Below are positions 51,853 to 61,186 of a DNA stretch of 64,000 bases, in pieces. The position numbers and the translations under genes were made by a program. The DNA is from Stenotrophomonas sp. ISL-67 (GTDB taxonomy: Bacteria; Pseudomonadota; Gammaproteobacteria; Xanthomonadales; Xanthomonadaceae): assembly GCF_018612915.1 (NCBI RefSeq), contig NZ_JAGGRL010000003.1, positions 1 through 64,000 on the forward strand, given 5' to 3'. How positions within the stretch are numbered: the first letter of the stretch is position 1; each line of letters starts with the position of its first letter. A model generated the notes under the pieces. It was not told where the DNA came from. It saw only the letters and a list, made by a program, of their open reading frames with translations, and searched no databases.

Positions 51853-51925
51853 CTTTCGTTTTACTTGAATTACTAATCTTTTTCTTTTCAATTTCTTGAC
51901 ATCTTTCGATCGCCTGCCCCATAGT
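51853..51925 (+). promoter_or_regulatory. promoter and operator boxes of the GH31 operon
   Basis: TTGACA at 51896-51901 and CATAGT at 51920-51925 (18-base spacer) make a plausible sigma-70 promoter about 50 bases before the GH31 start. A CTTTCG box lies in the spacer (51903-51908), and another, CTTTCGTTTTACTT, at 51853-51866, fits the AgaR-type direct-repeat layout. A repressor at the spacer box would block RNA polymerase. Confidence 0.55.
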
Positions 51926-51974
51926 CGGCCGCACTGGTTTCGGACACCCGCCAAATGCGGGCTTTGGGGGCGAA

Positions 51975-54900
51975 GTGGTTACCCGTTGTCGACGCACCGT
52001 ACTGGCCATCTCTCTTCTGTCGCTGTTGGTCGCCGCGCCGGCGCTGGCAGCGCCACTGGGCAACCTGAGCGCTTTACGTGCCGAGCCGGCCGCGTCGGCC
52101 ACCGCCTGGACCCTGACCACCGATAACGGCATGACCGTGCGCGTGGACCTGCTGCGCGCCGACATGCTGCGCGTGCAGGCCAGCCGCACCGGCACACTGC
52201 TGCCGGCCGGCGACAAGGCCGCTCCCATCGTGCTGCCGCAGGCGGCCGCCAGAGTGCCGTTCCAGCTTGAAGAAGACGCCAACGAAGTGCGCATCCGCAC
52301 CGACGCGCTGGTCCTGCACATCCAGCGCCAGCCGCTGCGGCTGGCGCTGGACCGGCGCGAGGCCGGCAAGGACGTGCCGCTGTGGCGCGAACTGCAGCCG
52401 CTGGACCTGGACACCACACAGAGCGTGCAGGTGCTGAGCAGCCAGGCCGACGAACAGTTCGTGGGCGGTGGCCAGCAGAACGGCCGCTTCGCCTTCAAGG
52501 GGCGTGAGCTGGAGGTGTCGTATTCCGGTGGCTGGGAAGAGGGCGACCGCCCCAACCCCGCGCCGATGCTGCTCAGCTCGCGGGGCTGGGGCATGCTGCG
52601 CAACACCTGGAGCGATGGCAGCTACGACCTGCGCCAGGCCGACCAGGCCACCCTGCTGCACCGCGAAGACCGCTTCGACGCCTACTACTTCGTCGGCGCC
52701 GGCCTGCCCGCGCTGCTGGACCGCTACACCGCGCTGACCGGGCGCGCGGCACTGCTGCCGCGCTGGGCGTTCTCGTATGGCGATGCCGACTGCTACAACG
52801 ACGGCGACAACATCAAGAAGCCCGGCAGCGTGCCCGAAGGCTGGAGCGATGGCCCCACCGGCACCACCCCGGACGTGGTCGACAGCGTCGCAAAGCAGTA
52901 CCGCGCGCACGACATGCCCGGCGGCTGGATCCTGCCCAACGACGGTTACGGCTGTGGCTACAACGGGTTGCCGGAAACGGTGAAAGGCCTGGCCAGCTAC
53001 GGCTTCAAGACCGGGCTGTGGACCGAAAACGGCGTGGACAAGATTGCCTGGGAAGTGGGCACCGCCGGCACCCGCGTGCAGAAGCTGGACGTGGCCTGGA
53101 CCGGCAAGGGCTACCAGTTCGCGATGGACGCCAACCAGTCCGCGTTCAACGGCATCCTGCACAACTCCGATTCACGCCCGTTCCTGTGGACGGTGATGGG
53201 CTGGGCGGGCATCCAGCGCTACGCGGTGGCCTGGACCGGCGACCAGAGCAGCAGTTGGGATTACATCCGCTGGCACATTCCCACCCTGGTCGGTTCCGGC
53301 CTTTCAGGCATGGCGTACGCCAGCGGTGACGTGGATGCGATTTTCGGCGGCAGTGCCGAAACCTTCACCCGCGACCTGCAGTGGAAGAGCTTCACCCCGG
53401 TGCTGATGGGCATGTCCGGCTGGTCGGGCAGTGCGCGCAAGCACCCGTGGTGGTATGACGAGCCCTACCGCAGCGTCAACCGCGACTACCTCAAGCTGAA
53501 AATGCGCATGACCCCGTACATGTACGGCTTGGCGCACGAAGCGGCGACCACCGGCGCGCCGATCCTGCGCGCGCTGATGTGGGACTACCCGCAGGACCCG
53601 AACGCCTGGAACGAAACCTACAAGTACCAGTTCCTGCTCGGCCGCGACCTGCTGGTGGCGCCGGTGTACCGCAGCCAGGCGGCCAGCCGTGGCTGGCGTC
53701 GCGACATCCATCTGCCCCAGGGCCGCTGGATCGACTACTGGGATGGCCGCACGCTGCAGGCCGGTGCCGAAGGTCGCCAGCTGGACCGCCCGGTCGACCT
53801 GGCAACGATTCCGCTGTTCGTGCGCGCCGGTGCCATCGTGCCGATGTACCCGGACATGCTCTACGATGGCCAGAAGCCGCTGGATGAAGTCACCTTCGAT
53901 CTTTACCCGCAGGGCAGCTCGCAGTACACGCTCTACGAAGACGACGGCAACACGCGCCGCTACGAAAAGGGCGAATCCAGCCAGCAGCAGGTCACCCTGC
54001 AGGCCCCGGCGCAGGGCAGTGGCCCGGTGCAGGTCACCATCGACGGCGTGCGCGGGCAGTACCAGGGGCAGCTGGCGCAGCGCCGCTATGCGCTGCGCGT
54101 GCTCAGCCGACAGAAGCCGGCCGCGGTGAGCCTGGACGGCCGGGCGCTGCCGATGCTCGCCGACGGCGCGGCATGGCAGGCGGCGCCGGAGGGCTGGTAC
54201 TTCGATGCCGGCGAACGCCGTGGCACCGTGCACGTGCGCACCGCCCCGACCGACATCCGCCAGCCGCTCGCCTTCCGGCTTGATATCGCGCAGGCACCGG
54301 CGGTTGCCGATGACGTGTTCCCGGCCGCACCGGTGCTGGGCCGCGCGCTGCCGGCCGACAGCCTGCTGGTGGTCAACCGCCCGGCCGAAGAGCGCGGTTA
54401 CGAACTCGAGAAGGCGTTCGACGACGACCCGGCCACCTGGTTCCGCACCGTACGCAACCAGGCCGTCCGCACCGGCGCCCACGAGTGGGTGATTGGGTTC
54501 GGCGAGCGCCGCCTGATCGACGGCATCGCGCTGGCGCCGCGCACCGACCAGCATTGGAAGAGCGGCCAGATCCGCGACTACGAGATCTACCTGGCCGACA
54601 GCAACGGCGAATGGGGCGAGCCGATCAAGCGCGGCCGCCTGGCGTTGAAGCAGGACCTGCAGCAGATCGACTTCCCCGCCCATGCCGGCCGCCTGCTGCG
54701 CTTCCGCGTGCTCAGCGTGCAGAACCCGGACGGCGATGCCGCAGCCGGCACCGATCCGATGGTCAGCGCCGCGCAGGGCAATGTCGCTCGTGCGGTGGAT
54801 GCACTGCAGCCGCGCGATGTGGGCCCGATCACCCTGTCCACGTTCCAGATCCTGGAACACCCGGTGGCCGAACGCCCCGCGCTGCAGCGCTACCTGTCTG

Positions 54901-55328
54901 AACTGACGCTGCCCGCTGCGGCAAGTGCGCAGGTGCGTGCCGATCTCGCCTTCCAGGGCGGGCAGCCCATGCGCATGAACGGCCTGCTGTTCCGCCGTGG
55001 CCTGGGCGTGGGCCCGGCCAGCCGCATCGACCTGCAGTTGAAGGGGCAGTGGCGCCTGCTGCGCGCGGACCTGGGCATCGATGATGCCTGCCGCGCCGCC
55101 GGTGGCATGCAGTTCCAGGTCTGGGGCGATGGCCGCCTGCTCTACGACAGCGGCCTGGTGAAGGCACCGGGCGTGGTCAAACCGGAACTGGATATCCGCG
55201 GCCTGCAGCGCCTGAGCCTGCGCACGCAAGGCGCGCAAGGCACGCAACCCGCACAGGTCTGTGGCAACTGGGCCAACGCCGCACTGATCGGACAGGAGGG
55301 CGATACCGCCACCATCGTGTCGCCGTAA
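51975..55328 (+). CDS. secreted GH31 glycosidase with carbohydrate-binding modules, probable alpha-N-acetylgalactosaminidase
   Basis: A 1117-aa secreted enzyme, GTG start at 51975 after GGGGG, signal peptide about 25 residues. N-terminal GH31 beta domain (about 40-255), barrel (about 255-620) with the long segment YGDADCYNDGDN, and a C-terminal beta domain. In the barrel, Asp385 (FAMDANQS) is my candidate nucleophile and Asp452 or Asp454 (ASGDVDAIFGG) the acid/base, judged by spacing only. Then come an F5/8C-like module (about 795-930) and an NPCBM-like module (about 975-1105). Alpha-GalNAc activity is known in GH31 subfamily 18; the surrounding GalNAc genes support it. Alpha-galactosidase or alpha-glucosidase are alternatives. 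Confidence 0.8.
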   Translation: MVTRCRRTVLAISLLSLLVAAPALAAPLGNLSALRAEPAASATAWTLTTDNGMTVRVDLLRADMLRVQASRTGTLLPAGDKAAPIVLPQAAARVPFQLEEDANEVRIRTDALVLHIQRQPLRLALDRREAGKDVPLWRELQPLDLDTTQSVQVLSSQADEQFVGGGQQNGRFAFKGRELEVSYSGGWEEGDRPNPAPMLLSSRGWGMLRNTWSDGSYDLRQADQATLLHREDRFDAYYFVGAGLPALLDRYTALTGRAALLPRWAFSYGDADCYNDGDNIKKPGSVPEGWSDGPTGTTPDVVDSVAKQYRAHDMPGGWILPNDGYGCGYNGLPETVKGLASYGFKTGLWTENGVDKIAWEVGTAGTRVQKLDVAWTGKGYQFAMDANQSAFNGILHNSDSRPFLWTVMGWAGIQRYAVAWTGDQSSSWDYIRWHIPTLVGSGLSGMAYASGDVDAIFGGSAETFTRDLQWKSFTPVLMGMSGWSGSARKHPWWYDEPYRSVNRDYLKLKMRMTPYMYGLAHEAATTGAPILRALMWDYPQDPNAWNETYKYQFLLGRDLLVAPVYRSQAASRGWRRDIHLPQGRWIDYWDGRTLQAGAEGRQLDRPVDLATIPLFVRAGAIVPMYPDMLYDGQKPLDEVTFDLYPQGSSQYTLYEDDGNTRRYEKGESSQQQVTLQAPAQGSGPVQVTIDGVRGQYQGQLAQRRYALRVLSRQKPAAVSLDGRALPMLADGAAWQAAPEGWYFDAGERRGTVHVRTAPTDIRQPLAFRLDIAQAPAVADDVFPAAPVLGRALPADSLLVVNRPAEERGYELEKAFDDDPATWFRTVRNQAVRTGAHEWVIGFGERRLIDGIALAPRTDQHWKSGQIRDYEIYLADSNGEWGEPIKRGRLALKQDLQQIDFPAHAGRLLRFRVLSVQNPDGDAAAGTDPMVSAAQGNVARAVDALQPRDVGPITLSTFQILEHPVAERPALQRYLSELTLPAAASAQVRADLAFQGGQPMRMNGLLFRRGLGVGPASRIDLQLKGQWRLLRADLGIDDACRAAGGMQFQVWGDGRLLYDSGLVKAPGVVKPELDIRGLQRLSLRTQGAQGTQPAQVCGNWANAALIGQEGDTATIVSP

Positions 55329-55464
55329 CCCAAAGCACCACCGTCTTCAAAACCGAAATCCCCACCGTTTCCCGACTACGGCCCGCCGGCCGTGGTGCGG
55401 GTGACTGTTGCCCGAAACAACCCACCCAGGCAGCCCCACGCTGCGGAAGCACAAGGAGCCAAAG

Positions 55465-58458
55465 ATGTTGAACGAACGCCATCGCCATCGCCGCATCCCC
55501 GCTACACCCTTGTCCGTCGCGCTGGGGCTTGCCCTGGCCGTGAGCGGTCCGGCGCTTGCCCAGGACGACGACACCGCTGCAGTCGACGGCAAGGCCAAGG
55601 CCAATGCCACTGAACTGGCGCGTGTGCAGGTCACCGGCTCCAACATCCGCCGCAGCGATGTGGAAACCTCTTCGCCGGTGCAGGTAATCACCAAGCAGGA
55701 GATCGAGAACATGGGCGCGCGCACGCTGCTGCAGGTGCTCGACAACCTGCCCGCGGCGCGACCGGGCCAGCAGGATTCACGCTCGCTGTTCACCGGTTCC
55801 GATGGGGCTTCGCAGGCCAACCTGCGCGGCCTGGGTGCGCAGGGCACACTGGTGCTGCTCAACGGCCGCCGCCTGTCGTACTTCGGCGCCCCTGCCGGCT
55901 TCCAGACCCAGTTCGTCAACATCGACGCCATTCCCGCCGCCGCCATCGAACGCATGGAGGTGCTCACCGACGGCGCCTCGGCGGTCTACGGCACCGACGC
56001 GGTGGCCGGCGTGATCAACGTGATCACCAAGCGCAGCTACCAGGGTGCGGAGATCAGCGTTACTGCCGACAAATCCTCGCGCATCGATTCGTACGGCGAG
56101 CAGCAGGGCAGCATCACCGCGGGCTTTGGCGACCTGGACGAGGATCGCTACAACGTCTACGCCTCGGTCAACCTGTACCGCCGTGACGCGATTCCGCTGA
56201 GCGATTTCTACGACAAGCGGCCGCCCCAGTTCTACGTCAACAACCCGAACTACATCCCCAACCTCCGGCTTGGCACCGGCAGCAGGCCGGGCGAGTTCAA
56301 CCCGGGCAGCTACTTCGCCTTCGATCCGACCACGAACGCCCTGGTTCGGGAAGCCGCACCGGGATGCAACAATGTCCTTGCCGAAGCAGCGGGCACGCGC
56401 TGCATCTGGGAAACCTGGATGAACCGTGAGGTGGACGCCGGCGCCAAGACCGAGCGCGCCACCGCCTACATCAGCTCGCACTTCCTGATCGGCGATACCA
56501 CCGAAGCCTTCGCCGAAGTCACCTACACCGACATCGACCTGACTGCCAACGGCGGCACGCCATCGGCCTACAACAGCAGCACCGGCAACCCCTCCAGCTG
56601 GTACTCGCGCAACACCGGCAACGTAGTCAACCAGTTCCTCACGCCGTATCTGGGACCGAACAACGTCTACAACCTGGCCAGCCCCGAACTGAAGGCGATG
56701 ATGGGCGGCGTGGTGGGCCTGAACTACCTGATGCAGGACGTGGGCGACGGCCACTTCGGCCAGCGCAACACCGACCAGAGCTACCGCGTTCTGGCCGGCC
56801 TGCGTGGCAGCCTGGGCGAGGACTGGAACTGGGAAACCGCGTTCGCCACCGCCGGCAGCCACTCGGTGACCTACCAGACCGTGAACGTCAACCTGGAAGG
56901 CTTCGAGCGCGCGTTCGGCCCGTACACCGTCGACCCGGGCACCGGGCGGGTGATCATCTCCGACAACCCCGCCTACCAGTTCGGTGTGATCAACGAGGCC
57001 AACGCCCAGCTGATCCGCGAGGCCTACCCCACCTTCGACATCCAGTCCTGGACCCGCCTGCACACCCTGGACGGCAAGATCGAAGGACCGTTGTTCAGCA
57101 TGCCCGCCGGCGACGTGCGCGCCGCGTTCGGTTTCAATGCTACCCGCGAGACCTTCTACACCCCGGGCAACGAAGACGCCGCCAACGGGCTGATCACCCA
57201 GCAGGGTGGCTCGTGGTTCGACGGCAAGCGCAACACGTACGCGCTGTTCGCCGAAGCGGTGGCCCCGCTCACCGACAAGCTGGAGCTTGATGCTGCGCTG
57301 CGCGTGGACAAGTACCCCAACTTCAGCGCCAACCTGGCCCCGAAAATCGGCCTGAAGTACCAGGTGCTGCCGCAGCTGCTGCTGCGCGGTACCTATTCGG
57401 AAGGCTTCCGCGCGCCCAGCCTGGCCGAGGCCGGCACCGGCGGCGTGTTCGCCCAGCTCGGCGGCTTCGAGGACGACGTCCGCTGCGATGAAACCAACGC
57501 CATCGCCAACCTGCTGCGGCAATCCAACCGCAGTGGCGACGTGGACCTGGGCAACTCGCTGCTCAACAGTGACTGCGCCCGCACCGTGGCGCGCATGACC
57601 CAGCCCAACCAGGACCTGAAGCCGGAGAAGGCCAAGATCTCAACGTTGGGCTTCGTGTATGAACCGGCCAGCTGGATGTCGATCTCCGCCGATTACTGGT
57701 TCATCTATCGCCGCAACGAAATCGCCGCGCCGGACTACAGCAAGGAGCAGGACATCCTGTCGATGACCCGCAACCCGATCAGCGACGGCGACCGTTCCAA
57801 TGAAGCCGCGCTGGCCATGATGTGCGCCGATCCGGCCAGTGGCGTGAGCTGTCCGACCACGCTGCCCGGCTACAGCGTGGGCAACGTGGCTGCCGTGGTG
57901 GGTCAGTACAAGAACCAGGGCCGCACGCTGGTGGACGGCTTCGACATCGACGCGCGCAGCCGCTTTTCGCTGGGCGACTGGGGCGCGCTGAACATCGGCA
58001 TGGCCGCCACCATCGCGCGCCGCAAGGAAACCTACCTCGACGATACGGATCGTTGGTACTACGGCAACACCGTCGGCTACTACGGCAACCCGCGCCTGCG
58101 TGCCACGCTGAATGCCGACTGGTCCTACAAGCAGGTCACCACCAGCTTCTTCATCAACTACGTGGGCTCCACCAAGTGGGCGTGGGACCGTGTGGATGCC
58201 GAAGACAACAACCCGGAAACCTGCACCGCCGGCTCGCTGCCGGTCAACCCGGCCCAGTGCGATGGCGTGCCGTCGTGGTGGACCGCCAACCTGAGCGTGG
58301 GCTGGCGCCCGGATGACCACTGGAGCCTGGGCTTCACGGTCAAGAACCTGTTCGATCGCTTGCCGTTCTACGACCCGAACAGCTTCCTGGGTGACTCCAG
58401 TGACTATGCCAGCATCTTCGGCCGCAGCTACAGTCTGCAGGTCGGTTACAAGTTCTGA
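55465..58458 (+). CDS. TonB-dependent receptor of the GalNAc locus
   Basis: A 997-aa outer-membrane receptor started at ATG 55465 after AAGGAGCC. Signal peptide about 32 residues (ending ALAQ). The plug (about 50-170) has the TonB-box-proximal stretch LARVQVTGSNIRR, NLRGLGAQGTLVLLNGRRL and DGASAVYGTDAVAGVINVITK. The beta-barrel ends in SYSLQVGYKF with terminal Phe. It has the general form of Xanthomonadaceae oligosaccharide receptors (large, no N-terminal regulatory STN domain). It lies between the two glycosidase genes, so it should import GalNAc-containing glycans. Confidence 0.9.
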   Translation: MLNERHRHRRIPATPLSVALGLALAVSGPALAQDDDTAAVDGKAKANATELARVQVTGSNIRRSDVETSSPVQVITKQEIENMGARTLLQVLDNLPAARPGQQDSRSLFTGSDGASQANLRGLGAQGTLVLLNGRRLSYFGAPAGFQTQFVNIDAIPAAAIERMEVLTDGASAVYGTDAVAGVINVITKRSYQGAEISVTADKSSRIDSYGEQQGSITAGFGDLDEDRYNVYASVNLYRRDAIPLSDFYDKRPPQFYVNNPNYIPNLRLGTGSRPGEFNPGSYFAFDPTTNALVREAAPGCNNVLAEAAGTRCIWETWMNREVDAGAKTERATAYISSHFLIGDTTEAFAEVTYTDIDLTANGGTPSAYNSSTGNPSSWYSRNTGNVVNQFLTPYLGPNNVYNLASPELKAMMGGVVGLNYLMQDVGDGHFGQRNTDQSYRVLAGLRGSLGEDWNWETAFATAGSHSVTYQTVNVNLEGFERAFGPYTVDPGTGRVIISDNPAYQFGVINEANAQLIREAYPTFDIQSWTRLHTLDGKIEGPLFSMPAGDVRAAFGFNATRETFYTPGNEDAANGLITQQGGSWFDGKRNTYALFAEAVAPLTDKLELDAALRVDKYPNFSANLAPKIGLKYQVLPQLLLRGTYSEGFRAPSLAEAGTGGVFAQLGGFEDDVRCDETNAIANLLRQSNRSGDVDLGNSLLNSDCARTVARMTQPNQDLKPEKAKISTLGFVYEPASWMSISADYWFIYRRNEIAAPDYSKEQDILSMTRNPISDGDRSNEAALAMMCADPASGVSCPTTLPGYSVGNVAAVVGQYKNQGRTLVDGFDIDARSRFSLGDWGALNIGMAATIARRKETYLDDTDRWYYGNTVGYYGNPRLRATLNADWSYKQVTTSFFINYVGSTKWAWDRVDAEDNNPETCTAGSLPVNPAQCDGVPSWWTANLSVGWRPDDHWSLGFTVKNLFDRLPFYDPNSFLGDSSDYASIFGRSYSLQVGYKF

Positions 58459-58465
58459 TCGTTCC

Positions 58466-58491
58466 AGCGCGCCGGTGCACGCCGGCGCGCT
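58466..58491 (+). terminator. intercistronic hairpin after the TonB receptor
   Basis: AGCGCGCCGG and CCGGCGCGCT pair perfectly around a 6-base loop, 8 bases past the receptor stop and 21 bases before the next start. No good T-run, so partial termination or mRNA end protection is more likely than a full stop. Confidence 0.5.
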
Positions 58492-58511
58492 TTCAAAGGG
58501 AGTAACGTTCC

Positions 58512-59867
58512 ATGAAGCGTAGGGAATTCATTGCCGCCGGTGCGGCCCTGGCCGCCACCAGCCTGCTGCCGGAAACCCCGGCCTGGGCACGCGGGCGCAC
58601 GCTGCGCCTGGGCCTGATCGGCACCGGCATGCGTGGCCAGGTGCTGCTGAAAGAGCTGGTCCGCCGCGACGACGTTGAGGTGGTCGCGCTGTGCGACATC
58701 GAACCGATCATGCTCAAGCGCGGCATGGACATGGTAGCCAAGGCCGGCAAGAAGGCGCCCACCGCCTACGGCCAGGACGGCGACCGCAATGCGTGGAAAG
58801 GTCTGCTTGAACAGCGCGGCCTGGATGGCGTGATCATCGCCACGCCGTGGGAATACCACGCGCCGATGGCCATTGCCGCCATGCAGGCCAAGGTCGCGGT
58901 GGGCTGCGAAGTGGTCGCGGGCATCACCCTGCAGGATCACTGGGACGTGCTCAAGACCCAGCTCGACACCGGCACGCCTTACATGCTGCTGGAGAACGTC
59001 TGCTACCGGCGCGACGTGATGGCCGCCCTGCAGATGGTGCGCACCGGCCTGTTCGGCGAACTGGTGCACCTGCAGGCGGGTTATCAGCACGACCTGCGCG
59101 GAGTGAAGTTCAACTCCGGCGATCCCGCGCAGCCCTACGACAGCGGCGTGGAATTCGGCCCGCACGCGTGGTCCGAAGCGCGCTGGCGCACCCAGCATTC
59201 GGTAGACCGCAATGGCGAGCTGTACCCCAGCCACGGCATCGGACCGTGCGCGATGTACACCGGCATCAACCGCGGCAACCGCTTCACCCATATCAACGCG
59301 TTCGCCAGCAAGGCGCGCGGCCTGCACGAATACACCGTGGCCAGGAGCGGTGGCACCACCCACCCCAGCACCAAGGTAAACTTCAAGCTGGGCGATATCG
59401 TCACCACTACCCTGGCCTGCGAAAACGGCGAAACCATCCTGCTGCAGCACGACACCTCGCTGCCGCGCCCGTACTCGATGGGCTTCCGCGTGCAGGGCAC
59501 CAAGGGACTGTGGATGGACGTGAACCAGTCCATCCACATCGAAGGCCGCAGCCCGCCGCACAAGTGGGAACCGTTCCAGGGGTACCAGGACCAGTACGAG
59601 CACCCGCTGTGGAAGCAGCATGCAGATACGGCCGCCAGCGCCGGCCATGGCGGCATGGACTGGTTCGTGATCCACGCGTTTGTCGAATCGCTCAAGGCCA
59701 AGGCCCCGATGCCGATCGACATCTACGACGCCATCACCTGGAGCGCGATCACCCCGTTGTCCGAGCAGTCCATCGCCAACAGCTTCCAGACGTTGGAGTT
59801 TCCGGACTTCACCGCAGGCCTGTGGAAGCAGCGCAAGCCGATCTTTGCGTTTGACGGAACGTACTGA
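58512..59867 (+). CDS. GH109 NAD-dependent alpha-N-acetylgalactosaminidase-like protein
   Basis: A 451-aa protein of the Gfo/Idh/MocA fold. The N-terminus KRREFIAAGAALAATSLLP is a twin-arginine-type signal, as expected for an enzyme exported with bound NAD+. The NAD loop GLIGTGMRG is at residues 34-42. YPSHGIGPCAMYTGINRGNR (about 237-256) corresponds to the 'HG-GP' motif of GH109, the family of the Elizabethkingia A-antigen-cleaving enzyme. Length matches (about 444). Third gene of the plus-strand operon. A plain oxidoreductase is the alternative, but the Tat signal and context favour GH109. Confidence 0.82.
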   Translation: MKRREFIAAGAALAATSLLPETPAWARGRTLRLGLIGTGMRGQVLLKELVRRDDVEVVALCDIEPIMLKRGMDMVAKAGKKAPTAYGQDGDRNAWKGLLEQRGLDGVIIATPWEYHAPMAIAAMQAKVAVGCEVVAGITLQDHWDVLKTQLDTGTPYMLLENVCYRRDVMAALQMVRTGLFGELVHLQAGYQHDLRGVKFNSGDPAQPYDSGVEFGPHAWSEARWRTQHSVDRNGELYPSHGIGPCAMYTGINRGNRFTHINAFASKARGLHEYTVARSGGTTHPSTKVNFKLGDIVTTTLACENGETILLQHDTSLPRPYSMGFRVQGTKGLWMDVNQSIHIEGRSPPHKWEPFQGYQDQYEHPLWKQHADTAASAGHGGMDWFVIHAFVESLKAKAPMPIDIYDAITWSAITPLSEQSIANSFQTLEFPDFTAGLWKQRKPIFAFDGTY

Positions 59868-59876
59868 CCACCCCAC

Positions 59877-59940
59877 GTAGAGCCGGGCTCTGCCCGGCTG
59901 TGCGTATTCCGGTACCGCACAGCCACGCCCTGCGTGGCTG
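59877..59940 (+). repeat. two SMAG-type hairpins
   Basis: GTAGAGCCGGGCTCTGCCCG (59877-59899) followed by a second hairpin, CAGCCACGC/GCGTGGCTG (59920-59940). Located between the GH109 gene and tRNA-Arg; the GC-rich pair probably ends the plus-strand operon. Confidence 0.75.
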
Positions 59941-59968
59941 GCGGGATATCTGGCAAACAGGGGAAAGA

Positions 59969-60045
59969 TGGTGCGCCCGGAGGGATTCGAACCCCCGACC
60001 AATGGCTTCGGAAGCCACTACTCTATCCGGCTGAGCTACGGGCGC
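59969..60045 (-). tRNA. tRNA-Arg (anticodon CCG)
   Basis: Read on the minus strand the 77-base gene starts GCGCCCGTAGCTCAG and ends GGGCGCACCA. The acceptor stem GCGCCCG pairs with CGGGCGC, the TpsiC arm is GGGGGTTCGAATCCC, and the anticodon loop is TTCCGAA, so CCG reads arginine codon CGG. CCA is encoded. Confidence 0.97.
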
Positions 60046-60207
60046 ATTGTAGAACCGCCGCACCACCGGCGGGCCGGGGCGGGCATCGCAGCGCCATGCG
60101 GCGGTGCGGGACCGGCATTCTATCCGTAAACGCGACGCAGGTCTGCCCCCTTGGATGAATCGCGCTGTTGAGCGCCCTGACGCAGGCCTTGGCGGTATCC
60201 TTTGCGC

Positions 60208-61101
60208 ATGGCTTACGAACGATTTGACACCCCCGCCAGCGCTCCGCCGTCGCGGTGGGGCCAGTACTGGAAACTGATGCGCGCCGATCGCCCGATCGGC
60301 ACCCTGCTGCTGCTGTGGCCGACCTGGTGGGCGCTGTGGCTGGCCGCCGGCGGCCTGCCGCCGCTGTGGATCCTGTTCGTGTTCACCGCCGGGGTATGGC
60401 TGACGCGTTCGGCCGGCTGCGTGATCAACGACTACGCCGACCGCTGGCTGGACCCGCACGTCAAGCGCACCCAGGACCGCCCGCTGGCCAGTGGGCGCGT
60501 GTCCGGGCGCGAGGCGCTGGTGCTGTTCGCCGGGCTGATGCTGGTGGCATTCGCGCTGGTACTGACCCTGAACTGGCTGACCATCGGCATGAGCTTCATC
60601 GGCATTTTCCTGGCCGCCAGCTACCCCTATCTCAAGCGCTACACCCACCTGCCGCAGGTGTACCTGGGCATGGCCTTCGGCTGGGGCATCCCGATGGCAT
60701 TCGCCGCCATCCAGGGCGACGTGCCGGTGATCGGCTGGCTGCTGTATGGCGCCAACATCCTGTGGTCCACCGCGTATGACACCTGGTACGCCATGGTCGA
60801 TCGCGACGACGACCTGAAGATGGGTTCGCACTCCACCGCCATCCTGTTCGGCGACCTGGATCTGGTCATCCAAGGCATCCTCTACACGCTGTTCCTCGGC
60901 ACCATGGCGCTGGTCGGGGTCCGCGGCGGGCTGGGGCTCTACTACTGGCTGGGCGTGGCGGTGGCGGCCGGGCTGATCGCCTACGAATTCTGGATCGCCC
61001 GCAAGCGCGAGCGTGACCCGTGCTTCAAGGCCTTCCTGCATAACAACTGGGTGGGCGCGGCGTTGTTCGCGGGTATTGCGGCGGCGTTGGCGCTGGGCTG
61101 A
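60208..61101 (+). CDS. ubiA: 4-hydroxybenzoate octaprenyltransferase
   Basis: A 297-aa membrane enzyme that attaches the polyprenyl chain in ubiquinone synthesis. ATG 60208 chosen over a TTG six bases before. Eight to nine transmembrane helices. The two Asp-rich motifs [19 protein letters not shown] (about 77-95) and [19 protein letters not shown] (about 195-213) bind the Mg-diphosphate. Upstream is the tRNA-Arg promoter region on the other strand. Confidence 0.95.
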   Translation: MAYERFDTPASAPPSRWGQYWKLMRADRPIGTLLLLWPTWWALWLAAGGLPPLWILFVFTAGVWLTRSAGCVINDYADRWLDPHVKRTQDRPLASGRVSGREALVLFAGLMLVAFALVLTLNWLTIGMSFIGIFLAASYPYLKRYTHLPQVYLGMAFGWGIPMAFAAIQGDVPVIGWLLYGANILWSTAYDTWYAMVDRDDDLKMGSHSTAILFGDLDLVIQGILYTLFLGTMALVGVRGGLGLYYWLGVAVAAGLIAYEFWIARKRERDPCFKAFLHNNWVGAALFAGIAAALALG

Positions 61102-61186
61102 GGTGTCGAGCCGCACGACCAATGGGTTACTGACATTTGCCACCTCCTCCCCGAGAATCGGGTCACTGAACCTGGGAGGGTAGGGC

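Noticed and set aside
51718-51954. 78-aa minus-strand frame in the agaS-GH31 spacer
   Set aside because: It lies across the operator boxes and promoter, has no ribosome site and no protein-like pattern.
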